Source of the DNA: Bacillus sp. X1(2014)
GTDB lineage: Bacteria; Bacillota; Bacilli; Bacillales_B; DSM-18226
Direction of reading: 5' to 3'
NCBI RefSeq assembly: GCF_007678255.1
Contig: NZ_VEED01000008.1
Location: 124,001 to 188,000, forward strand
Length of the DNA stretch: 64,000 bases
Under the pieces are notes generated by a model, which did no database searches, was not told where the DNA came from, and worked only from the letters and a program-made list of their open reading frames with translations. Each line of letters begins with the position of its first letter. Position 1 is the stretch's first letter. The position numbers were made by a program, and so were the translations under genes. Positions 1 through 8,321 of the stretch are shown in pieces.

Positions 1-1
1 A

Positions 2-271
2 AATGTACAAAAAACCACATCGAAGGTAACCTATGTTTTTAGGAATCCAGGTGAAATTGCAGAGAAAGTAAAGGAAACAGCTGAAAAGGTAAAGACAACC
101 GTAAAGCAGGTGAACGAAGATATCTCCTTTATCACAGATAAGGTGGAAGAATTACGCGAATTAACACCACAGGTAACTGACATGATAAAAGAAACGAAGG
201 ATACCTTCTCAAAGAGTGATGAATCCCTGCTTTTAGAAGAAGTGTTAGGAGAAGACAAAAGAACGAATTAG
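2..271 (+). CDS. C-terminal part of an unrecognised coiled-coil protein (5' end outside window)
   Basis: An open frame enters from the left edge and stops at 269-271, giving about 89 residues. The segment is rich in Lys, Glu, Val and Thr with heptad-like spacing and reads as a long amphipathic helix or coiled coil. It has no cysteines and no membrane segment in the visible part. It resembles the helical tails of YtxH/DUF948-type general-stress membrane proteins, but I cannot assign a family from this fragment. The stop lies 13 bases before the next start, and that gene's ribosome binding site begins directly after it, so the two are probably co-transcribed. Confidence 0.7.
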   Translation, partial: NVQKTTSKVTYVFRNPGEIAEKVKETAEKVKTTVKQVNEDISFITDKVEELRELTPQVTDMIKETKDTFSKSDESLLLEEVLGEDKRTN

Positions 272-284
272 AAGGAGGATGGAC

Positions 285-1121
285 ATGGAAAAGATGGGGA
301 ATGTCCGCTCGTCTCTACTACGATTACTTTGGCATCGGGTCGATGAAGATGATCTGCCAGGCTTAAGTGCGCAGTTGGCGTATTATTTTCTATTGTCACT
401 ATTTCCGCTTCTGATTGTTCTCTTTACACTCCTTCCCTATTTTCCGATTCCACATCAGGATATGCTGGGAGTAGTGAGAGATTTTGCACCAGTCGAGGCA
501 ATGGATTTAATTGAAAAAAATGTCCATAATATCATGAACCATCGGAATGGCGGGTTGCTTTCGTTCGGGATTATTGGCACGATTTGGTCAGCATCGAACG
601 GAATTAATGCGATCGTCAAGGCATTTAATAAGGCATACAATGTCAAGGAAAGCCGTTCATTTATTGTTTCTAGAGGGATGGCTATATTATTAACATTTGG
701 GATGATCTTTGTATTAATTCTTGCTATTGTTCTCCCAGTGTTCGGCAGAGAAATAGGTATTTTTTTATTTTCTCAATTGGGCTACACGACAGAATTTATT
801 AAGCTTTGGAATACATTAAGCTGGCTCGTTAGTGCGATTATTTTGTTCCTTATTTTTACAGGATTGTATTGGATTGCACCAAATGTAAAATTAAAATGCC
901 GCAGTGCCTTTCCGGGTGCCGCTTTTGCGACAATTGGCTGGATTGTTTCCTCGATTGGATTAACGTTTTATGTTGGAAACATAAGTAATTATTCTCTTAC
1001 GTATGGGAGTATCGGGGCAATCATTGTCTTAATGATTTGGTTATACATATCGGCATTTATTATTATTTTAGGTGGAGAAATAAATGCCTTTTATAGTGAA
1101 AAAAACCGTAAGAATTGCTAA
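285..1121 (+). CDS. YihY/virulence factor BrkB family membrane protein
   Basis: About 278 residues with roughly six hydrophobic segments. Typical family features include an early SAQLAYYFLLSLFPLL stretch, a GIIGTIWSASNGINAI segment and a C-terminal YGSIGAIIVLMIWLY segment followed by the GGEINA motif. The family (formerly and wrongly annotated as RNase BN) consists of inner-membrane proteins of uncertain, possibly transport-related, function. I chose the ATG at 285 because the AAGGAGG at 272-278 gives normal spacing to it, while the ATG at 279 abuts the Shine-Dalgarno. B. subtilis has a paralogue (yfkH) in the comparable chromosomal region, which fits the synteny seen further right. Confidence 0.9.
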   Translation: MEKMGNVRSSLLRLLWHRVDEDDLPGLSAQLAYYFLLSLFPLLIVLFTLLPYFPIPHQDMLGVVRDFAPVEAMDLIEKNVHNIMNHRNGGLLSFGIIGTIWSASNGINAIVKAFNKAYNVKESRSFIVSRGMAILLTFGMIFVLILAIVLPVFGREIGIFLFSQLGYTTEFIKLWNTLSWLVSAIILFLIFTGLYWIAPNVKLKCRSAFPGAAFATIGWIVSSIGLTFYVGNISNYSLTYGSIGAIIVLMIWLYISAFIIILGGEINAFYSEKNRKNC

Positions 1122-1195
1122 TAGTTACCTTCATGAAACTTGCCAATCTGTCCAAACTAAGATGGCAGGCTACTTTTTTTAAGGAGGTTCTTAAT

Positions 1196-1300
1196 ATGAC
1201 AAAGAAAACTAAAAAAGATGGCGGTACCAAGCAAAAAGGCAAAGGAAGCAAAGGAAACAAAACTTCCGGCTCAGCAAACGGTTCAAACGGATATCACTAA
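1196..1300 (+). CDS. Small basic Gly/Lys/Ser-rich protein (34 aa), unknown
   Basis: A 34-codon ORF is preceded by an excellent AAGGAGG at 1181-1187 and followed within 30 bases by a strong terminator. The first two thirds are Lys/Gly rich (MTKKTKKDGGTKQKGKG) and the tail is Gly/Ser/Asn rich, so it is probably disordered. It has no hydrophobic segment. Small proteins like this are common and unstudied in Bacillus, some of them spore-associated. The ribosome binding site, spacing and terminator make translation likely; the function is unknown. Confidence 0.6.
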   Translation: MTKKTKKDGGTKQKGKGSKGNKTSGSANGSNGYH

Positions 1301-1326
1301 TGGTCTTTCCCTCAAATAAAATAATA

Positions 1327-1355
1327 AAACCGGATGAATGTTCATCCGGTTTTTT
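1327..1355 (+). terminator. Rho-independent terminator
   Basis: A 12-bp stem (AAACCGGATGAA / TTCATCCGGTTT) with a 2-base loop is followed by a run of T. It closes the left-end transcript (fragment, BrkB-type gene, small basic protein). Confidence 0.85.
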
Positions 1356-1360
1356 AATCC

Positions 1361-1402
1361 AGCTCCAGCGCCCAGCGGCTAGTTGTTACGGGCGCTGGAG
1401 CT
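1361..1402. repeat. Palindromic intergenic repeat (AGCTCCAGCGCCC family)
   Basis: A perfect 13-bp inverted repeat, AGCTCCAGCGCCC at 1361-1373 and GGGCGCTGGAGCT at 1390-1402, encloses a 16-base loop and is followed by TTTTTAT. It is much more G+C rich than its surroundings and sits between convergent genes. From memory, longer versions of this sequence are scattered between genes in many Bacillaceae. Here it may also terminate transcription. I saw no second copy in this window. Confidence 0.65.
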
Positions 1403-1409
1403 TTTTATA

Positions 1410-3323
1410 TTATTTAAGCAATCGCAGGCTGTTTAGAATAACTAAGATTGTACTGCCTTCATGACCAATGACCCCAAATGGCAAATCAAGGATCTGAAAG
1501 AAGTTTGACGAAATCAAGATCATGATAACAGTTATCGAGAAAATAACATTCTGTTTAATGATTTTATTCATTCGCTTCGAAAGATCAATGGCCTCAGCAA
1601 TGCGAGGTAAATCATTTTTCATTAAGACAATATCCGCAGTTTCAAGTGCAACATCCGTTCCACCACCCATGGCAATACCAACATTGGCGATAGCAAGTGC
1701 AGGTGCATCATTGATTCCGTCACCTACCATTGCCACGGTTTCATATTTTGTTTTTAACTTCTTTAGTTTTTCGACTTTTACCTCAGGTAAGCATTCTGCG
1801 AAAAATTCATCCACATGGCTTTCCGAGGCAATTGCGCGTGCCGTTTTTTCACTATCACCAGTCAGCATAACTGTACGGATCCCTTGCTTTTTCAGGTGAT
1901 CAATCGCAAGTTTAGTCTCCTCACGGACAACGTCCTTCATCGCGATTACCGCAGATAACTCGCCATCAATTTCAATAAATACAAGCGTATTGCCCTGAGT
2001 AGCGAGTTCTTTAATCTTTCCACCAGCAAACTCTTCTATTGGTTCTTGGTCTATAAATGCAGCTTTACCAATCTTCCAATTCTCCCCGTTAATGGTGGCT
2101 TTTACTCCCCATCCTGGTATATCTTCCAGACTGTCCGGATGGAGGAGTTCTTTGTTAAAGTTTGATTTTACATATTTCACAATTGCCGTGGCAAGTGGAT
2201 GGTTAGAATGGCTTTCAATCGATGCTGCCTTCCAAATCAGGGTATCCCTATCAAGACCATCCTTTACAATCACTTCCGTTACTTCTGGGTTGCCTTTTGT
2301 CAATGTCCCGGTTTTATCAAATGCAATGGCACCCAAATGGCTTAAATTCTCAAGGTGCACCCCGCCTTTTACCAGGATTCCACGTTTTGCTCCATTGGAG
2401 ATGGCCGATAATGTAGCAGGCATGATGGAAGCAACAAGGGCACAAGGAGAAGCCACCACCAATAAAATCATCGCCCGATAAAAAGCTTCTTGCCAACTCC
2501 AGCCTAAGATAAAGTGCGGAAGAAAAAACATCAATAAAACAACAGAGAGAACTACTTTAACATAAGTTCCTTCAAAACGTTCAATGAATTGTTGTGAAGG
2601 AGATTTCTCGCTTTGAGCTGATTGTACAAGCTGAATGATCTTTTGAAAAAGAGTGTCATGGCTCGCTTTTGTTACTTGGACAGTAATTGAGCCTGTCATG
2701 TTAACAGTCCCTGCAAAAACATCTTCTCTATCGCCTTTAGATACAGGCATAGATTCGCCAGTAATTGCTGCCTCGTCAATATTGGTTTGTCCTTTAATAA
2801 TCATCCCGTCAGAAGGAATGCGCTCACCGGGCTTTATTAGAATCAAATCCCCGACATGAAGCACTGAAACAGGAACTCTCTTTTCACTGCCATCTGTTAT
2901 GAGCAAAGCCTCTTCTGGCTGCAGTTTCATTAAAGAGGAGATTTCTTTATGACTTTTATTCATTGTATAGGTTTCAAGTGCCCCGCTTACAGCAAAAATA
3001 AAGATTAGCATGGCACCTTCTGTCCAGTATCCAATAATGGCCGACCCGATAGCAGCAAAAATCATTAACATTTCCACGTTCAGTTCCTTATTTTCATAGG
3101 TAGCCTCAATGCCTTCTTTTGCCTTGGCAAAACCACCAATTACAAATGCTAGCAGGTAAGCAATAATGGAATCTGATCCATTTCCATACTTATCAAATAA
3201 CCAGCCAGCTGCAATTAAACCACCGCTTAGTCCTGCTGCAATTAGTTCTGCATGTGGTTTGATTTTTTCGAATAGCCCTAATTTGTTCATACTCTTTGTT
3301 AGCGCCTTTGCTTCGGAACTCAC
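1410..3323 (-). CDS. pfeT: P1B4-type metal-exporting ATPase (PfeT/ZosA-like Fe(II) efflux)
   Basis: The 637-residue protein has the P-type ATPase core: TGES actuator loop, SPCALVAS in the transmembrane metal site, DKTGTLTKG with the phosphorylated Asp, the HP dipeptide (SNHPLA) of the nucleotide domain, and GDGINDAPAL. The last membrane segment carries HEGST, which together with the SPC motif marks subgroup P1B4. No N-terminal CxxC heavy-metal domain is present. The length matches B. subtilis PfeT (YkvW/ZosA), an Fe(II) exporter under PerR and Fur control. The start is GTG with GGAGGGGGG seven bases upstream. A Fur/Per-type palindrome lies just upstream. CoaT-type cobalt export is an alternative for the subgroup. 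Confidence 0.88.
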   Translation of the reverse strand: MSSEAKALTKSMNKLGLFEKIKPHAELIAAGLSGGLIAAGWLFDKYGNGSDSIIAYLLAFVIGGFAKAKEGIEATYENKELNVEMLMIFAAIGSAIIGYWTEGAMLIFIFAVSGALETYTMNKSHKEISSLMKLQPEEALLITDGSEKRVPVSVLHVGDLILIKPGERIPSDGMIIKGQTNIDEAAITGESMPVSKGDREDVFAGTVNMTGSITVQVTKASHDTLFQKIIQLVQSAQSEKSPSQQFIERFEGTYVKVVLSVVLLMFFLPHFILGWSWQEAFYRAMILLVVASPCALVASIMPATLSAISNGAKRGILVKGGVHLENLSHLGAIAFDKTGTLTKGNPEVTEVIVKDGLDRDTLIWKAASIESHSNHPLATAIVKYVKSNFNKELLHPDSLEDIPGWGVKATINGENWKIGKAAFIDQEPIEEFAGGKIKELATQGNTLVFIEIDGELSAVIAMKDVVREETKLAIDHLKKQGIRTVMLTGDSEKTARAIASESHVDEFFAECLPEVKVEKLKKLKTKYETVAMVGDGINDAPALAIANVGIAMGGGTDVALETADIVLMKNDLPRIAEAIDLSKRMNKIIKQNVIFSITVIMILISSNFFQILDLPFGVIGHEGSTILVILNSLRLLK

Positions 3324-3350
3324 TAATTTTTCCCCCCTCCGATTGCTAAT

Positions 3351-3365
3351 TGATAAGAATAATCA
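3351..3365 (-). promoter_or_regulatory. Fur/PerR-like box upstream of pfeT
   Basis: TGATAAGAATAATCA matches the 7-1-7 Fur consensus TGATAATNATTATCA at 12 of 14 defined positions and is also close to Per boxes. It sits 28 bases upstream of the GTG start of the P1B4 ATPase. This agrees with the known PerR/Fur control of pfeT in B. subtilis; which regulator binds cannot be told from sequence. Confidence 0.6.
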
Positions 3366-3392
3366 AAGTCAATACCCTTAAAAAATACGAAA

Positions 3393-3415
3393 GCTGTCAT
3401 CAAAAGGATGACAGC
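3393..3415 (-). terminator. Probable terminator after the MFS gene
   Basis: A 9-bp stem, GCTGTCATC / GATGACAGC, with a 5-base loop is followed on the minus strand by a T-rich tract. It separates the MFS gene from pfeT on the same strand. Confidence 0.5.
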
Positions 3416-3498
3416 ACAGTCTTTATAAGGTTTCTATTTATGTTTATCTTACCACATATTTTATGCGGAAGATATGAATTTGCTCCACAATTATCCAT

Positions 3499-4677
3499 TT
3501 ACGAACTTTGTTGCTTAAATACCGACTTAGTCTTCTTACCAAATGTGAAGATGATAATAGATAAGGTTAAGAGCATCGTACTAATGATATAGAAGAAACT
3601 CACATTTTCAACGAATTTAATAAACAAACCGCCGATGATGGGTCCGCTTAAACTTCCGAGACTGAAAAAAATTCCGCATAACAAATTTCCGGTAGGCAGT
3701 AGAGTTTTTGGAAGTAAGTCTGTCATATAGCTGATACCCAGCGAGAATGTTGAGCCGACAATCATTCCAGAAATAAGGAAAACGACAAACAGTCCAATAA
3801 AAGAGTGTTCAAGGAAGATGGCGGCTGTAAAGCTAAAAAATCCAAGAAAAAGTATCGTCATTAAGATATTGCGCCGGCCATACTTATCACTCAAAATTCC
3901 TAAAGGAAGTGAGGTAATAATACTGCCGGCGGCAAATGCAGTTAACAACATGGAAACATTGGTGACGTTTATAGACATTCTTAAGGCATAGACAGGAAAA
4001 CTGCCATTTAAGGAGGATTCTAAAAATCCATAAGAAAATGGCGGAAGGAAAGCAACCCATCCATATTTTAAAGCCTTCTTAAACTGTTTGATAGTTGATA
4101 GGAAGGAATTGATACCAACCTCTAGTTCAGGTCGTTCGTTTTTAAGCATAAATACAAAAATCCAGCCAATAAAACAAAGGATTGAGGAGACAATAAAAGG
4201 CAGAGATTGATTTACGTTTACTAAAGGTGTCATTAATGGCCCACTGGCAAAGCCAATTCCAAAAAATAATCCATATAGAGAAATATTTCGTCCTCGCTTA
4301 TCAGCAGGAGCTGATGAAGTAATCCAAGTCTGTGTGGCGAAGTGGAGAGAGTGGTCACCTATCCCTATCAGTAACCTGAGGGCAAACCAAAACCAAAACG
4401 TCTCCCAGAGAGGGAATAGAGCGAGTGAAACGATGACGAGTCCGCCGCCATAGATAATCACTGGTTTATAGCCGTATTTTCTTAGGGGCATTTCCATAAA
4501 TGGAGATACAAGGAGAATTCCTATATAAAGTGCTGTCGCATTTAAACCATTTAATGAAGGGGATACCCCACTTTTCTCAAAAATTACAGCAATGAGAGGC
4601 AGCAACATTCCTTGCGAAAACCCAGAAATCGCAACGATACTAACAAGGATCCAAAATCGCAGATTAGTTTTATTCAT
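3499..4677 (-). CDS. MFS transporter (YfkF-like)
   Basis: The 392-residue protein has about twelve hydrophobic segments and the MFS loop 8-9 signature LSDKYGRRN after the sixth or seventh helix. The substrate is unknown; family members are mostly drug or small-molecule exporters. In B. subtilis the comparable neighbour of the Ca2+/H+ antiporter gene is yfkF, an MFS protein of the same length, which supports orthology by position. It starts divergently from chaA, with 198 bases between the two starts. Confidence 0.85.
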   Translation of the reverse strand: MNKTNLRFWILVSIVAISGFSQGMLLPLIAVIFEKSGVSPSLNGLNATALYIGILLVSPFMEMPLRKYGYKPVIIYGGGLVIVSLALFPLWETFWFWFALRLLIGIGDHSLHFATQTWITSSAPADKRGRNISLYGLFFGIGFASGPLMTPLVNVNQSLPFIVSSILCFIGWIFVFMLKNERPELEVGINSFLSTIKQFKKALKYGWVAFLPPFSYGFLESSLNGSFPVYALRMSINVTNVSMLLTAFAAGSIITSLPLGILSDKYGRRNILMTILFLGFFSFTAAIFLEHSFIGLFVVFLISGMIVGSTFSLGISYMTDLLPKTLLPTGNLLCGIFFSLGSLSGPIIGGLFIKFVENVSFFYIISTMLLTLSIIIFTFGKKTKSVFKQQSS

Positions 4678-4875
4678 AAAACTTCCTCAATTCTACAATT
4701 TTCATTCAAGTTAAATTATATATTTCCTAAATTATGGTAACGAGAAAATCGTCCATTTGCAAGAGGAAAGTTTCGACCCTAGACAATTGGGGTAATTTTA
4801 GGTAAATTAAGGAACAAAAGGAAAAGTTTAAAAGAAAATATCCTCGTTAGATATTAAGAATATGGAGGGAATACG

Positions 4876-5931
4876 GTGAACAGGATTTTTATGCTTATGA
4901 CATTCATTGGGGTGCCGCTGTCTGTTATTGGCTCACTGATGCATTGGTCAAATATTGTCTTATTTATTATTTATTGCTTAACGATCGTGGCACTAGCTAG
5001 TTATATGGGAAGGGCTACAGAAAGTCTAGCGATTGTTGCAGGACCGCGGATTGGCGGACTGTTAAATGCAACCTTTGGAAATGCAGTCGAACTTATTATT
5101 TCAATCTTTTCGTTGAAGGCCGGGCTTGTTGGAATTGTTCTCGCCTCGCTAACAGGTTCCGTGTTAGGAAACTTACTACTGGTGGCAGGGCTTTCGTTCT
5201 TTATTGGGGGCTTAAAATTTAAGAGACAGTCATTTAATGTCTACGATGCTAGGCATAATTCAGGGCTGTTGATGTTTGCGGTTATCATTGCTTTTGTCAT
5301 CCCTGAAGTTTTTTCTATTAATATGAATGAGACAAAAACTCTTTCCTTAAGTATTGGGATTTCAGTTATTTTGATCATCCTTTATCTTGCTGCCTTATTT
5401 TTTAAATTGGTTACCCATCGAGGTGTATACCAGCCTAGTACTGAAAAAGTCGACTATGAGGAAGAGGAACCGGAATGGGGGAAAGGGAGAGCCATTGCTG
5501 TTCTTTTTATTGCAACCATAGCAGTTGCATACATTTCCGAGCACCTAGTCCATACTTTTGAATATGTAGGAGAAACACTTGGTTGGTCTGAATTGTTTAT
5601 TGGTGTCATTATCGTGGCTATAGTAGGGAATGCAGCCGAACATGCATCTGCCATTGTTATGGCATTTAAAAACAAAATGGATATTGCCGTTGAAATCGCG
5701 ATTGGTTCTACATTACAGGTGGCTATGTTCGTATTACCTGTTCTTGTGCTTGTCTCTCTTTTCTTTGATACCACCATGCCATTGCTATTTAGTTGGCAAG
5801 AGTTAATTGCGATGGTGTCATCAGTGCTTCTTATGGTTGTTATCTCCAACGACGGTGAATCCAATTGGTTCGAAGGGTTAACACTACTCGCTGCCTATTT
5901 AATTATGGGAATTGGCTTCTACTTACTCTAG
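4876..5931 (+). CDS. chaA: Ca2+/H+ antiporter (CaxA/ChaA family)
   Basis: The 351-residue integral membrane protein has the two inverted CaCA repeats: GGLLNATFGNAVELIISIF in the N half and IVAIVGNAAEHASAIVMAF in the C half. Both carry the acidic residue that binds the cation. An acidic loop (about residues 194-200, YEEEEPEW) separates the halves. The length equals that of B. subtilis ChaA (YfkE), which exchanges Ca2+ for H+. It starts with GTG preceded by TGGAGGGA. A strong terminator follows 12 bases after the stop, so it is monocistronic. Confidence 0.92.
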   Translation: MNRIFMLMTFIGVPLSVIGSLMHWSNIVLFIIYCLTIVALASYMGRATESLAIVAGPRIGGLLNATFGNAVELIISIFSLKAGLVGIVLASLTGSVLGNLLLVAGLSFFIGGLKFKRQSFNVYDARHNSGLLMFAVIIAFVIPEVFSINMNETKTLSLSIGISVILIILYLAALFFKLVTHRGVYQPSTEKVDYEEEEPEWGKGRAIAVLFIATIAVAYISEHLVHTFEYVGETLGWSELFIGVIIVAIVGNAAEHASAIVMAFKNKMDIAVEIAIGSTLQVAMFVLPVLVLVSLFFDTTMPLLFSWQELIAMVSSVLLMVVISNDGESNWFEGLTLLAAYLIMGIGFYLL

Positions 5932-5942
5932 CTATTGTAAAA

Positions 5943-5980
5943 AATAAAGACTCTAAGCCTGGTGGCATAGAGTCTTTATT
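5943..5980. terminator. Bidirectional terminator
   Basis: A perfect 13-bp stem, AATAAAGACTCTA / TAGAGTCTTTATT, with a 12-base loop. It ends chaA on the plus strand and is also correctly placed to end the small minus-strand ORF at 5988-6098. Confidence 0.8.
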
Positions 5981-5987
5981 ATTAAAT

Positions 5988-6098
5988 TTAAGTTTCATTT
6001 CCATTCTTCAATGTACGGGGGTTAATCGTCAAGCCTGAGCTATTATGATAAAATAACCGTTTAGCAGGGTAAAAATCAATCGCTTTTCTTTGGGCCAT
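5988..6098 (-). CDS. Possible 36-aa protein
   Basis: A minus-strand ORF reads MAQRKAIDFYPAKRLFYHNS then ends ...NPRTLKNGNET. It starts with ATG behind a modest ribosome binding site (GAAGGTTGGTGAT) and stops just before a bidirectional terminator. The composition is protein-like (mixed basic, aromatic and polar), with no hydrophobic helix. It lies in a 380-base gap that otherwise holds only the terminator and the upstream region of the next gene. I do not recognise the family. Confidence 0.4.
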   Translation of the reverse strand: MAQRKAIDFYPAKRLFYHNSSGLTINPRTLKNGNET

Positions 6099-6310
6099 CA
6101 ATCACCAACCTTCATGTTTATTTAGATACATGAACACGAGTGTTGAATCTCATATAAGACGGGAATCCCAACCTCCTTATGGATAATAAGTAATGGAAGC
6201 AGATTGATTACGGCCCTCCTTTGTTGATAAGTTAAGTATATTATATTATTAAATTTTAATTTTGTAAATGTTCTGAATATTACATTTATGTTACTTTTTA
6301 AGGAGAGCTA

Positions 6311-6928
6311 ATGAGATTATTAATTCGGTTTTTATTTTTTATTTTTGGACTTAGTATTATGACGTTTGGTGTATGTATGACCATTGAAGTGGCGGATATT
6401 GGTGTTGGTGCATGGGATGCTCTTAATGTAGCTTTAACTGAAAAGGTAGGTTTATCAGTAGGAAAATGGGTAATGATTGATGGGGCTTTTTTAGTCATAG
6501 TGGTCTCTCTCTTATTAAAGAAAAGACCTGATCTTCTTTCACTTCTAACAATTATAATCATAGGTTCATTAGTTGATTTTTGGTTAGTAACTGTTTTTGA
6601 ATTATTTCAAGTCAATCAACTAATCCCTAAAATAGTTATGCTATTTGTAGGAATCTTGATTATTGGATTTGGTGCAGCTATATACATTCAGGCAAAATTC
6701 CCTCAAAGTCCGATTGATAATTTTATGTTAGCCATTAAAGAACGTTTTCGAGTTAATTTAATGGTTGCCAAAACCATTGGAGAGATTACAGCATTGATTC
6801 CTGCCTTTTTACTACATGGACCTATATCATACGGTACCATTATCATTACATTCACTGTAGGACCTGCGATCCAATTGTTCTTTCCATTTTTTGAAAAATT
6901 TATGTTGCGACTACAGACGAAATATTGA
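6311..6928 (+). CDS. YczE/YyaS/YitT family membrane protein
   Basis: 205 residues with about five hydrophobic helices. The N-terminal half contains the family pattern GVGAWDALNVALTEKVGLSVGKW, and QSPIDNFMLAIKERF follows the fourth helix. In B. subtilis, YczE is a membrane protein needed for full surfactin and bacillaene production, but the family's biochemical role is not known. AAGGAG lies just upstream of the ATG. It appears to be a single gene. Confidence 0.8.
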   Translation: MRLLIRFLFFIFGLSIMTFGVCMTIEVADIGVGAWDALNVALTEKVGLSVGKWVMIDGAFLVIVVSLLLKKRPDLLSLLTIIIIGSLVDFWLVTVFELFQVNQLIPKIVMLFVGILIIGFGAAIYIQAKFPQSPIDNFMLAIKERFRVNLMVAKTIGEITALIPAFLLHGPISYGTIIITFTVGPAIQLFFPFFEKFMLRLQTKY

Positions 6929-7015
6929 AATTACTTGCTGAGATGGATAAAAATAATCAACTCCGAAAAAACTATTAGCAGACTGATTATGTTATTAGTG
7001 AAAGGAGTTTAACTC

Positions 7016-7825
7016 GTGAAGAAAAATGTCACTATCCTGATGACACTGCTATTAATGTTAACTTTTATTCCCTCAGCCTTCGCACAAAAGGGTCAAGCGC
7101 AAAAAGTTTCGGTAAAATATCAAGTCCCAGCTTCGGTTCGAAATATTACCAAGGAGAATACCTATCCAAATTCGACACAGGATCTGCCATTATTACAACC
7201 CAGTGATTTAACTAAAAAGTTGATTAACTCATCAAAGGTGAAAATCGAAAACCCTGATCTAATCCGGATGCTAAATGAATCGAGTATTAATAGCACACCC
7301 TTTGCGATTGGCTATCGTGCTATCGTCTACCTAGGTCAGTGGCCCTTAAATTACGAATCATCGGAAACTTCTCCAAACTGGGAGTTCCAAAAGATTAACA
7401 CCAATTATTTCGATAATCGCGGCGGCAAGGTCCCATATCAGATCAAATATGTTCAGGAGTCCCAGAAGATTATCAGAGGCGGGCTCACCGCTAAAATCGC
7501 CAGTGCTGAAGCTGTAAAAAAAATGATGCTTTTGAAGGCGATGGAAAAAACACATCTTCCACTTGCATTTGATACGATTATTGGGGCAGGTACCAAGAAT
7601 GACCATATTTATAACATTCCACCGAACCGGTTGGGCTACTTATATGCCTATGCACCAGGTGTGAATGAAAAAGGTAAAGTAACCTACGGTGAAGTCTATT
7701 TAATGCTCAAAGGCAGCAAAAAGTTTATCGTAATTAAAAATGTAACCTCTCAAGGAATCGGTGCATGGATCCCGGTTCAAGATTATGTATCCTTTGGATT
7801 TGCAGCGTCAGAACGACCACGCTAA
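7016..7825 (+). CDS. yfkD: YfkD family secreted protein
   Basis: The 269-residue protein has a Sec signal peptide (MKKNVTILMTLLLMLTFIPSAFA, cleavage likely after residue 23) and no other membrane segment. The sequence and the position next to chaA match the uncharacterised YfkD family of Bacillus. B. subtilis yfkD belongs to the sigB general-stress regulon as far as I recall. It starts with GTG behind AAAGGAG. A terminator follows six bases after the stop. Confidence 0.8.
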   Translation: MKKNVTILMTLLLMLTFIPSAFAQKGQAQKVSVKYQVPASVRNITKENTYPNSTQDLPLLQPSDLTKKLINSSKVKIENPDLIRMLNESSINSTPFAIGYRAIVYLGQWPLNYESSETSPNWEFQKINTNYFDNRGGKVPYQIKYVQESQKIIRGGLTAKIASAEAVKKMMLLKAMEKTHLPLAFDTIIGAGTKNDHIYNIPPNRLGYLYAYAPGVNEKGKVTYGEVYLMLKGSKKFIVIKNVTSQGIGAWIPVQDYVSFGFAASERPR

Positions 7826-7830
7826 AAGCG

Positions 7831-7857
7831 GACTCCTGGTTGCAGGAGTCTTTTTAT
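7831..7857 (+). terminator. Rho-independent terminator after yfkD
   Basis: An 8-bp stem, GACTCCTG / CAGGAGTC, with a 4-base loop is followed by TTTTTATTTTT. Confidence 0.85.
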
Positions 7858-7861
7858 TTTT

Positions 7862-7998
7862 GGCTCTGTTAAAGTCTACTGTTGTTTTATAGCAAGTTGA
7901 TTGGAACGTAAGGCACGAATACTCCTGCGGGAGGCCCCGGACCGCCCGCGGAAAGCGAAGTGCCTGAAGTGGAAATCAACAGCCAGTTTAACAGAGCC
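7862..7998. repeat. 137-bp MITE/REP-like element with 12-bp terminal inverted repeats
   Basis: GGCTCTGTTAAA at 7862-7873 is perfectly inverted as TTTAACAGAGCC at 7987-7998. Nested inside are GTTGATT and AATCAAC arms and a G+C-rich core (CTCCTGCGGGAGG, CCGCCCGCGGAAAGCGAAG). That core is, from memory, a hallmark of an intergenic repeat common in Bacillaceae. It encodes no protein and would fold into one long hairpin when transcribed. It is probably a non-autonomous mobile or hairpin element. Confidence 0.6.
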
Positions 7999-8093
7999 TT
8001 ATTTTTAAAAAGTTGGACAAAATATTATTAATCGATTGTCAAAGCATCAATTTTTCGATAGGATGAGAACGTTAACGAAAGGAGTGAAACAAC

Positions 8094-8291
8094 TTGGGTA
8101 GTCCGATTGAAGATAAAAATACACAAGTGAATTTTTTAAAGCAACGCTTAAACATGTTCATTGATGTCCTTGATGCCATTGATCCAGAAGATACGGATCT
8201 TGAAGATATTGACCGCTTAATTTCGATGTTAGATGATATGGAATCTAAATGCAGGGAATTTAATAACCGTGAAGTAAGTGAGTCTGTTTAA
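8094..8291 (+). CDS. yfjT: SE1561 family small protein (YfjT-like)
   Basis: The 65-residue acidic protein has the helical pattern VNFLKQRLNMFIDVLDAIDPEDTDLEDIDRLISMLDDME, typical of SE1561/YfjT proteins of unknown role in Firmicutes. The start is TTG at 8094 with AAAGGAG eight bases upstream. The stop codon lies inside a terminator hairpin. In B. subtilis, yfjT lies next to pdaA; here it lies about 2.6 kb away with fumarase between. Confidence 0.8.
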   Translation: MGSPIEDKNTQVNFLKQRLNMFIDVLDAIDPEDTDLEDIDRLISMLDDMESKCREFNNREVSESV

Positions 8292-8307
8292 TCAACAGGC
8301 TCTTTTT
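8280..8307 (+). terminator. Terminator overlapping the end of the SE1561 gene
   Basis: A 9-bp stem, GAGTCTGTT / AACAGGCTC (one G-U pair), with a 5-base loop and TTTTT. Its left arm is inside the last codons of the coding sequence. Confidence 0.65.
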
Positions 8308-8321
8308 AATGGGGGTATGAG

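Noticed and set aside
3350..3592. 80-codon plus-strand ORF between pfeT and the MFS gene
   Set aside because: Crosses the Fur/Per box and a terminator and runs antisense into the MFS gene.
5454..5864. 136-codon minus-strand ORF opposite chaA
   Set aside because: Lies wholly inside the exchanger gene, has no ribosome binding site, and its composition mirrors the complementary strand of membrane-protein codons.
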